Part shown: positions 57,802 to 64,000 of the stretch, in pieces | Numbering within the stretch: the first letter of the stretch is position 1 | Layout: every line of letters begins with the position of its first letter | Assembly (NCBI GenBank): GCA_039984955.1 | Contig: JBDWTN010000001.1 | Location: forward strand, 37,377 to 101,376 | Direction: 5' to 3' | Length of the DNA: 64,000 nt | From: Marinobacter alexandrii | GTDB lineage: Bacteria; Bacteroidota; Bacteroidia; Cytophagales; Cyclobacteriaceae | Program-made: the position numbers and the translations under genes | The notes under the pieces: generated by a model | The model's database searches: none | What the model was told of the DNA's origin: nothing | Seen by the model: the letters and a program-made list of their open reading frames with translations, nothing else

Positions 57802-59195
57802 GCAAAGTTTTAGTAATACTTTTTTTTGTTTGTCTCATATTAGGATGTAATAATTTTGATGATGAAAATTTGCCTTCATTTGATGACAGAACAAGGGTTG
57901 CAATAGATGACCTTAGACAAGAATTGGTCAGCGTATCAAATGGGTGGAGGCTGGATTATTCACCTAGCAGTGAAACAGGGACGTTCGTTGTTTTTTTAAA
58001 CTTCATGGAGGATGGAACTGTGCGAATACAATCAGATATTTCGGCCCAAAATGGAGAGCTTCAAGATCAAATTGTTTCATATCGCATCGATAGTTCGCAA
58101 GGTTTAGAACTCATCTTTGAAACCTATTCTATTTTTCATTTTTTGTTTGAACTTCAGCGGGCAACTTTTGGTGGAGAATTTGAGTTTGTTTTCAGTCAAA
58201 AATCAGAAGACAATCTTATTTTTCGTAGTAAAACTGATAACATTTTTGGAGAGGTTACTATCGCGACATTAACTCCTGCGGGAGCAAATGAGGATAATCT
58301 GATTTCGACAGCAATAGAAAACTCTTTGAGACAAGGTATTTTCCAAACAGAAAACCTAGCTGGCATCAGTTCCTTTTCAACTTTCAATATTTATATGCCA
58401 GCAGATGATATAACGATCTCTACTACTTTCGATATTAATGGAAGGAGAATGAAATTTCATGGAGCTGCTTCCGGGCGGACAATGACTGACATCATCTCAA
58501 GAAATGAGAATGTGAATATTGATAGACTTATTGGTTATCGTTATGAAAATGAAACCATAATTCTAGATAGTGAAGTCAGCGTTTCAGTCGGGGGGACCTC
58601 TTATTCTATTTCTCAGATACCAGTCGGTGGTTCTTCAGCATTGTCAGAAGAGTTTTGTGCAGGTCAAACATATGATTTAGTAAGATATACGAGCTCAAGT
58701 ACTCCAAATTTAGGAGACATAGAAATCACAAGTTCACTTTTTCAGACGCAAAGTAATTTTCGTTCAGGTACTGATGTGTTCTTTAGTATCGATTTTCCTT
58801 TGTTCGTTTATAACGAGTCTGATGAAATACTCACTGAACAAATTCAGTCGATCTTTCCAGATGTAGCTGCGCTACAATGGTATTACGGGTTTGAACTTGC
58901 TGAAGATAGTTTACTCAACGCCGTTGGCTTTGTGACTTTAGACGAAACAAATAATGCAAAATTTTATTTGAGAGGATTTGATTATACTCAAAATGGCAAT
59001 CATATTAGCCTAACTTTCAATGGAGAAAACTTCATAACTGATGATGAAGTGACCGAGCAACAAATAGCAGGTCTAGAAGCATTGACCGATGAGATTTTTG
59101 CAGGAGGAGAGGTGTTTATACTAGAGGCCTTACCTATAGAAGGATTATTTGAATACTATAATCCTTGCAACAGGTATAAGGGATTTGTCAATTGA
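57798..59195 (+). CDS. DUF4302 lipoprotein
   Basis: 465 residues; lipobox LILGC with Cys17. After DDRTRVAIDDLRQELVSVSNGWRLDY come alternating strand-rich segments (FLNFMEDGTVRIQSD) typical of DUF4302. The family is seen with SusC/SusD plus HExxH lipoproteins and may be a second binding or processing subunit; its biochemistry is unknown. Last gene of the operon; its start overlaps the metallohydrolase stop by four bases. Confidence 0.87.
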   Translation: MSKVLVILFFVCLILGCNNFDDENLPSFDDRTRVAIDDLRQELVSVSNGWRLDYSPSSETGTFVVFLNFMEDGTVRIQSDISAQNGELQDQIVSYRIDSSQGLELIFETYSIFHFLFELQRATFGGEFEFVFSQKSEDNLIFRSKTDNIFGEVTIATLTPAGANEDNLISTAIENSLRQGIFQTENLAGISSFSTFNIYMPADDITISTTFDINGRRMKFHGAASGRTMTDIISRNENVNIDRLIGYRYENETIILDSEVSVSVGGTSYSISQIPVGGSSALSEEFCAGQTYDLVRYTSSSTPNLGDIEITSSLFQTQSNFRSGTDVFFSIDFPLFVYNESDEILTEQIQSIFPDVAALQWYYGFELAEDSLLNAVGFVTLDETNNAKFYLRGFDYTQNGNHISLTFNGENFITDDEVTEQQIAGLEALTDEIFAGGEVFILEALPIEGLFEYYNPCNRYKGFVN

Positions 59196-59301
59196 GCTCT
59201 CGCATCATCCAAGTTTCAAAAAATGTTGTAAGAGAACAATGATTGATTTATTTTATGATCAATGAAGGATGATAATTAGATAAAACCAGCTTTCTGAAAG
59301 T

Positions 59302-59354
59302 GAAATTAAAAATGCCTTAAAAAGTTAGTTCTACACTAACCTTTTAAGGCATTT
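59302..59354 (-). terminator. Terminator of the T9SS cargo gene
   Basis: Nineteen-base inverted repeat (59310-59328 with 59336-59354) with one G-U wobble on the minus-strand RNA, followed there by a T-rich run (59302-59310). It lies about 20 bases after the stop of the minus-strand T9SS gene. It may also block read-through from the uptake operon, although the plus side has no T-run. Confidence 0.85.
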
Positions 59355-59374
59355 AATACTAAAAAAATGTAGGT

Positions 59375-62300
59375 TTAGTCTACTTTGATAACATTAACTG
59401 GGGTGCTTTCCGTACTTCCTACTTTCGTTTTGAGTACATATACACCGCTATTTAAACCTGTTATATCAAGTGTTAATTCGATTAATTGTTCTGTTTTCTG
59501 AACATTTCGTTCAAGTACCACCTGACCATTCAGGTTATACAGCTGGATAGATAACCATCCCATATCAGGGCCATTGATATTAATCTGCAAGTCTCGTTGT
59601 ACAGGGTTAGGAAATATAGTTACCTCTTGTTTTGTCTCCAACTCAGTAGACAGTGGCTCCTGTACTTCAATGGTAAATGCCTCACTATCGCTAGCTATTC
59701 CATCACTAACAGAGATAGTTATCTCATATGTGCCAACCTGCCGAGGGGTCCAATTAAACTCCCCAGTAATCTCATTGAAACTAATGCTGTTAGGTAAAGA
59801 ACTTGTCGTTTCTAGAGAAAATATGAATGACTCATCAGCATTGGCATCAGTTGCCGTTACTGTGAATGATAGAGGTGTAAAAGCATTTACTGTTCTATTG
59901 CCAATGGTAGTAAGAACAGGAGCAATGTTTTCTTCCCGAACTCTGATGGTAAAGATCTCACTTGCGGTTAAATCACCATCGGTCACTTCGACTGTTACAT
60001 CATGAAAACCTACATCCTGATTATCTACAGTCCAGCTAAAAGCTCCTGTTGCTGCATCGATACTCATACCCTTACCTGTGGAGCTAGCATCTATGCTATA
60101 TGCAATGATTTGTTCTACAGGATCTCTATCTCTAGCGATGACTGTAAACGCCAGTGTATTAGATTCAACAACTTCTTTATCTCCAATTCTTGAAATGGTT
60201 GGTGCGTTGTTAACTTCATTTACTGTAATTGTTAGGCTTTGACTTGCACTAAGTCCGCCAGCATCTGTTACTGTGACCGTTACATCATTCAAACCATCAT
60301 AATCTTCACCAGGCTTCCAGCTAACTTCTCCAGAGTTAAATACGGTAACCCCTTTATTCCTTGATAATTGATCTACAGTCCAGGTGAATGTATCACCAAC
60401 ATCAACATCTGAAACAGAAGTAGAGAAAGATACTACTTGGCCTTCATTTGTGATTTGATCCGCAATAGGAGTCAGGGTTGGCACGTCGTTGACATTTACA
60501 ACTTCGAGTTCAAAAATATCTATAGCTGATGTTCCAAGGTCATCAAAAGCCGTTAGTTCAACAGAAAACGTCGCTACATCATCATTGGTAGGTGTTCCTG
60601 AGAATGTGTTTGAGATATCGTCATAAGTCAACCAGCCTGGGAGGCCACCACCACTTTCAAGCGAAGCTTCATATCTCAATTCGGTGCTTAAATTTAAATC
60701 CCTAAATGTATTTTCAGGCACTTCGAAATTGAAGTTATCATCTTCAAAAGCTTCAATACGCACAATAGGATTTACTAATTCCGGAACTATGTTAGCCAGA
60801 TCGTATTCATAGATATAGTTAGACGAATTATCCATTACATACATTTTCGTACCATCCGGTTTAAAAGTTAACCCCAAAGAGTTACTAGCCTGACCATTTA
60901 CATTAAGCCGTTCATCATTCCCGTCGAAGGTGGCTGTTGAAACATCGAAAGCTTCAGCTAATGTGTAAGAAATCACTTGACGATTTGAATTACCTAGTAT
61001 ATACAATTTTGTGCCGTCTAGATTAAAATTCAATGAAAAAGGACTTCCTTCCTGTGAGTTTACCGCAAAACGTTCACCAACGCCATCATACAAAGCGGTA
61101 GATACATCATAAGGGCTATCGAGTGTGTAGCTATGTATAAAAGTTCGACCTAATATGAACAATTTAAGTCCATCATTGCTGAATCTCAGATCTCGTGGGT
61201 CCGATTCCTGAGGCGAACATGAGAATAGTTCGCCATTTCCGTCATAGGTAACTGTAGACATATCAAAAGGAGTAGCCACTGAATACTGATAAACATTATC
61301 TCCTGTTGCACCCAAAACAAACATTTTGGTTCCTTCTGGATTGAAAACAAGTCCGTAGGTTGTACGATCCTGAGATCTTAGTGAAAATGTAATGTTGTCA
61401 TAGACAGCAGTGGAAATATCATATGCTGAAGCCAAACGGTATTGATTGACCTCATCTCCAGAACTTCCGATAAGAAACATTTTCGTTCCATCTGTATTGA
61501 ATTGTATTGAGGTAGGTGTAGATTCTTGACTACCAACAAAGAGACCTTCATCAATGCCAGCATAAATAGCATTAGAAACATCATAGGAGTAGCCCGAATA
61601 ATGATACTCTCCAGCATTAAAACCTCCAATTATCGAATTTCCTCCACCATCTTGAATATCCGTGCCAGTTGTTAACAAGTCAATATCAATCACCCCATCA
61701 CCTGAAATAGATTCAACTGTAATGATATATTCATTACCACTACCGTTAATGCCAGCTAAACTCGAGCTAACATTTTCAGAACTATTTAGAATGAAGTCTG
61801 AGATATCTACACCTGTAACATCTTCTCCAAAGGTCACGATAAAATCTACCGTCGTGTCAAATTGATCTGGACTGTTGGCTAACACAATGTTGCTAACTTT
61901 TGGATCTGTCGTTGTAATTGTGGTAGTGGAGTTGTTGCTGGTAGTGAAGGTGCCATCATTGATGACCAACGTGAATCTTGTGATCTCTGGGAAGCCAGAG
62001 GTTACTCGATCATCCGTTGGATTGAAAGCGATTGAACGTAGAATGTCCTGCATCTCAGTAGCAGTGGCAGCAGCAATCGCATAAGGACCTGAGCCCGTCA
62101 AATCATCACCAGAAAGTATTCCTTTTGCGTTATTATCCAATGTAATAGTGGCAGATACATTCTGATTATTTCCTTCAATGATTATGATATCAGCAAAAGG
62201 ATTAACAGAGGATCTATCATTTACCTCTTGACCAACCAATACACCCTCAATTTCAGGTGCTACGTCTTTCAAAACATATTCATAAACAAAGTCTGTAGAG

Positions 62301-64000
62301 GCACCAACGACAAACATTTTAGTACCATCTGGTTTAAAAGTCAATCCATAAGGACTAGGATCTTGAAGGTTTACAGAAAACCGTTCATCATTTCCATTAA
62401 AAACTGCTGTTGATATATCGTAAGCTGAGGCTAATGTATATGAGTTAATGTCATCTCCAGAGTTACCCATGACGAACACTTCCATACCATCAATACTAAA
62501 TGTAAAGGATCTCGGGGTAGACTCCTGACCATTTACAAAAAACCGTTCATCTACTCCATCGAAAACAGAAGTAGACACATCATAAGGACTAGTAAGTGTA
62601 TACTGGTTGATCACATCACTGGAAAAACCTAGAACAAATAATTTTGTACCATCATGATTGAAGGCTAAGTCTGATGGTGAAGCTTCTTGTCCTGCAACTG
62701 AGAATCGTTCAGAATCTCCATCAAAGGTTGCTGATAGCACATCGTAAGGAACTGATAATGTGTATTGACTGATAAAATCACTGGTTTCACCAACAATAAA
62801 CATTTTTGTGCCATCGTTATTGAATGCTAAACCATATGGATTAGATTCTTGTGCCCTTACAGAAAACGTTCCCGTTGCATCGAAAACGGCAGTAGACACA
62901 TCGTAAGCGCTAGATAGGTTGTACTGATTGATATCATCACCAGAAGATCCTAGTAAGAACATTTTTAAACCATCAGGAGTGAAGACTAGATCATGCGGAT
63001 TTCCCTCCTGATTTCCAACATTAAGACCTTCCTCAACACCTAAGTAGACGGCATTAGCAATATCATATGCAAAGCCAGCAATATGATAATCTCGACTTTC
63101 AAATCCTCCTATAACCTGATTGCCGGCACCATCTTGAATACCAGTCCCACTTTCATTCAGATTTATACTAATGATTCCATCGCCTGATATAGATGCCACA
63201 GTTACAGTATATAGATTATCACTACCACTAACTCCGGATAAACTTGCAGTTATAAACTCTGAGGTATTAAGTGTGAAATCAGAGACGTTTACGCCTGTTA
63301 CGTTTTCTCCAAAAGTAACGATGAAGTCGATCGTAGTATCAAACCTTCCCGGGTCTCCAACAAGCACAATGCTTTCCACGTTTGGATCCGTACTAGTTAT
63401 GACGGTTGTTTCGGTATTGTTAGCGATCAAATTGCCATCACTTATGGCTAATGTGAATGTGGTGGTCTCGGTTGATCCAGAAGAGACACGATCATCTGTT
63501 GGATCGAATATGAGGTTCCTTAAAATGGTTTGCAATAAATCCGAAGTTGTAGCAGCCACCGTGTAAGGCCCTGTCCCTGTGAGGTCAGCACCAGAGAGCA
63601 CTCCCTTTGCATTATCATCTAATGTGATCGTAGCTGTTACAGCTTGATTGTTTCCTTCAGTTATCAATATGTCCGCGAAAGGCGCAATCGTAGATCGATC
63701 ATTGACTTCTTGATCAGCCACTGTTCCATCGATCTCAGGAGCAATATCAAACAGGTTGAATTCATAAATGGCATCTGTAGAAGCGCCTACAACAAACATT
63801 TTCGTTCCATCTGGGCTAAAGGCCAAACCAAAAGGAGATGTGTCAAAAGAATTTACAGGAAGTCGTTCCTCTTCTCCATCAAAAACGGCTGTTGAAACAT
63901 CATAAGCGGTAGATAGTGTATAAGAATTAATGTCATCACCATTACTACCCATGACAAATATTTTTGCCCCATCAGGATTAAAAACAAATGAGAATGGGGT
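59375..64000 (-). CDS. Giant repetitive surface protein with T9SS type A sorting domain (start outside the window)
   Basis: Partial: 1541 residues lie in the window and the frame is still open at base 64000. Numbering below is from an internal Met at 63952. The protein alternates (a) blocks of five ~54-residue propeller-like units, each with a DGTKMFVxG core, a QY/EYxL strand and a YDVSTAxFDG turn, and (b) two Ig-like domains (one starting at EVNDR...PFADI, one with the phrase VDFIVTFGE). One super-unit is 494 residues (1482 bases): DIAPEIDG at residue 69 recurs as DVAPEIEG at 563. A second five-unit block runs from 785 to 1052, followed by four cadherin/He_PIG-like Ig domains (1057-1432) and a T9SS C-terminal domain (1440-1525) starting TIFPNPVQRDLQI and ending VNVIKVD. 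It should be exported by the T9SS and anchored or released at the cell surface, probably as an adhesin. Confidence 0.92.
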   Translation of the reverse strand, partial: TPFSFVFNPDGAKIFVMGSNGDDINSYTLSTAYDVSTAVFDGEEERLPVNSFDTSPFGLAFSPDGTKMFVVGASTDAIYEFNLFDIAPEIDGTVADQEVNDRSTIAPFADILITEGNNQAVTATITLDDNAKGVLSGADLTGTGPYTVAATTSDLLQTILRNLIFDPTDDRVSSGSTETTTFTLAISDGNLIANNTETTVITSTDPNVESIVLVGDPGRFDTTIDFIVTFGENVTGVNVSDFTLNTSEFITASLSGVSGSDNLYTVTVASISGDGIISINLNESGTGIQDGAGNQVIGGFESRDYHIAGFAYDIANAVYLGVEEGLNVGNQEGNPHDLVFTPDGLKMFLLGSSGDDINQYNLSSAYDVSTAVFDATGTFSVRAQESNPYGLAFNNDGTKMFIVGETSDFISQYTLSVPYDVLSATFDGDSERFSVAGQEASPSDLAFNHDGTKLFVLGFSSDVINQYTLTSPYDVSTSVFDGVDERFFVNGQESTPRSFTFSIDGMEVFVMGNSGDDINSYTLASAYDISTAVFNGNDERFSVNLQDPSPYGLTFKPDGTKMFVVGASTDFVYEYVLKDVAPEIEGVLVGQEVNDRSSVNPFADIIIIEGNNQNVSATITLDNNAKGILSGDDLTGSGPYAIAAATATEMQDILRSIAFNPTDDRVTSGFPEITRFTLVINDGTFTTSNNSTTTITTTDPKVSNIVLANSPDQFDTTVDFIVTFGEDVTGVDISDFILNSSENVSSSLAGINGSGNEYIITVESISGDGVIDIDLLTTGTDIQDGGGNSIIGGFNAGEYHYSGYSYDVSNAIYAGIDEGLFVGSQESTPTSIQFNTDGTKMFLIGSSGDEVNQYRLASAYDISTAVYDNITFSLRSQDRTTYGLVFNPEGTKMFVLGATGDNVYQYSVATPFDMSTVTYDGNGELFSCSPQESDPRDLRFSNDGLKLFILGRTFIHSYTLDSPYDVSTALYDGVGERFAVNSQEGSPFSLNFNLDGTKLYILGNSNRQVISYTLAEAFDVSTATFDGNDERLNVNGQASNSLGLTFKPDGTKMYVMDNSSNYIYEYDLANIVPELVNPIVRIEAFEDDNFNFEVPENTFRDLNLSTELRYEASLESGGGLPGWLTYDDISNTFSGTPTNDDVATFSVELTAFDDLGTSAIDIFELEVVNVNDVPTLTPIADQITNEGQVVSFSTSVSDVDVGDTFTWTVDQLSRNKGVTVFNSGEVSWKPGEDYDGLNDVTVTVTDAGGLSASQSLTITVNEVNNAPTISRIGDKEVVESNTLAFTVIARDRDPVEQIIAYSIDASSTGKGMSIDAATGAFSWTVDNQDVGFHDVTVEVTDGDLTASEIFTIRVREENIAPVLTTIGNRTVNAFTPLSFTVTATDANADESFIFSLETTSSLPNSISFNEITGEFNWTPRQVGTYEITISVSDGIASDSEAFTIEVQEPLSTELETKQEVTIFPNPVQRDLQININGPDMGWLSIQLYNLNGQVVLERNVQKTEQLIELTLDITGLNSGVYVLKTKVGSTESTPVNVIKVD
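59375..64000 (-). repeat. Tandem coding super-repeat, period 1482 bases
   Basis: Within the giant gene, corresponding segments recur 494 codons apart: codons starting at 63748 and 62266 (DxAPEIxG), and the segments around residues 291 and 785. The part visible covers the end of one super-unit (blades four and five), one complete unit and a final five-blade block. Copies are diverged at protein level, so the duplication is not recent. Confidence 0.85.

Noticed and set aside
59574..60005. 143-codon plus-strand open frame
   Set aside because: Antisense to the Ig-like and sorting-domain region of the T9SS protein; no start context or domain.
63171..63566. 131-codon plus-strand open frame inside the giant T9SS gene
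   Set aside because: It is a shadow of the repeat: similar antisense frames recur at the equivalent place of the next super-unit (61662-62084), as expected from coding periodicity.
59375..64000. Repeats considered as a CRISPR array or mobile element
   Set aside because: The period (54 residues and 494 residues) is in frame with a continuous coding sequence and the copies are diverged; there is no spacer pattern.

Overview
This window is chromosomal DNA from an AT-rich, free-living member of the Bacteroidota, most likely an aerobic, probably marine, Cytophagales-type bacterium. The reasons are a SusC/SusD pair followed by an HExxH lipoprotein and a DUF4302 lipoprotein, a secreted protein with a type IX secretion (T9SS) C-terminal sorting domain, a PorE-like OmpA protein, a Bacteroidota-type Hc1 histone-like protein, the ligA-DUF6913-dapA gene order, and several exact TAnnTTTG promoter boxes. 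No tRNA, rRNA, CRISPR array, phage or insertion sequence was seen. The naming of families comes from recognising motifs by eye; no database search was run.

Layout. 0-5.2 kb: a two-domain FtsX/MacB-type ABC permease, then on the minus strand an RND/MMPL exporter overlapping a Bcp-type peroxiredoxin. 5.2-12.6 kb: thyA, serine dehydratase beta subunit, a TolC plus HlyD-type efflux pair without its pump, and an M16 zinc protease. 12.6-19 kb: a thioredoxin-like periplasmic protein, a PorE-like OmpA protein, and a compact minus-strand operon accC-DUF1015-maf-DUF5615. 19-26 kb: an alpha-oxoamine synthase (sphingolipid- or sulfonolipid-type), the small Hc1 gene, and the minus-strand operon ligA-DUF6913-dapA-surface protein. 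25.5-35.5 kb: TetR regulator, CCA-adding enzyme, TPR protein, antiporter, msrA, a rhodanese lipoprotein, beta-carbonic anhydrase, M20 amidohydrolase and an EF-hand protein. 35.5-41.4 kb: a histidine-degradation operon in which a sensor kinase and a histone-deacetylase-family enzyme precede hutH and hutU. 41.5-51.2 kb: envelope and signalling proteins, including an Omp85-like barrel, a TPR protein ending in a histidine-kinase phosphoacceptor domain without an ATPase, a beta-lactamase-fold hydrolase fused to a surface-protein module, and a stand-alone IF2-N-like protein. 51.5-59.2 kb: a five-gene nutrient-uptake operon (lipocalin-like lipoprotein, SusC, SusD, zinc metallohydrolase lipoprotein, DUF4302 lipoprotein). 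59.4-64 kb: a giant repetitive T9SS cargo protein running out of the window.

How the genes work together: the window is dominated by envelope business. The uptake operon, the T9SS cargo, the PorE-like protein, the Omp85-like barrel, the efflux proteins and the many lipoproteins all act at or beyond the outer membrane. Housekeeping blocks (thyA, ligA, dapA, accC, cca, maf) and amino-acid catabolism (serine, histidine) are interspersed. Genes are packed very tightly; several convergent pairs end on overlapping or abutting stop codons. The most unusual items are the 494-residue tandem super-repeat of the T9SS protein, the hydrolase fusion at 47.9 kb with its unfused relative at 20.8 kb, the phosphoacceptor-only TPR protein, and the uptake operon of unknown substrate.
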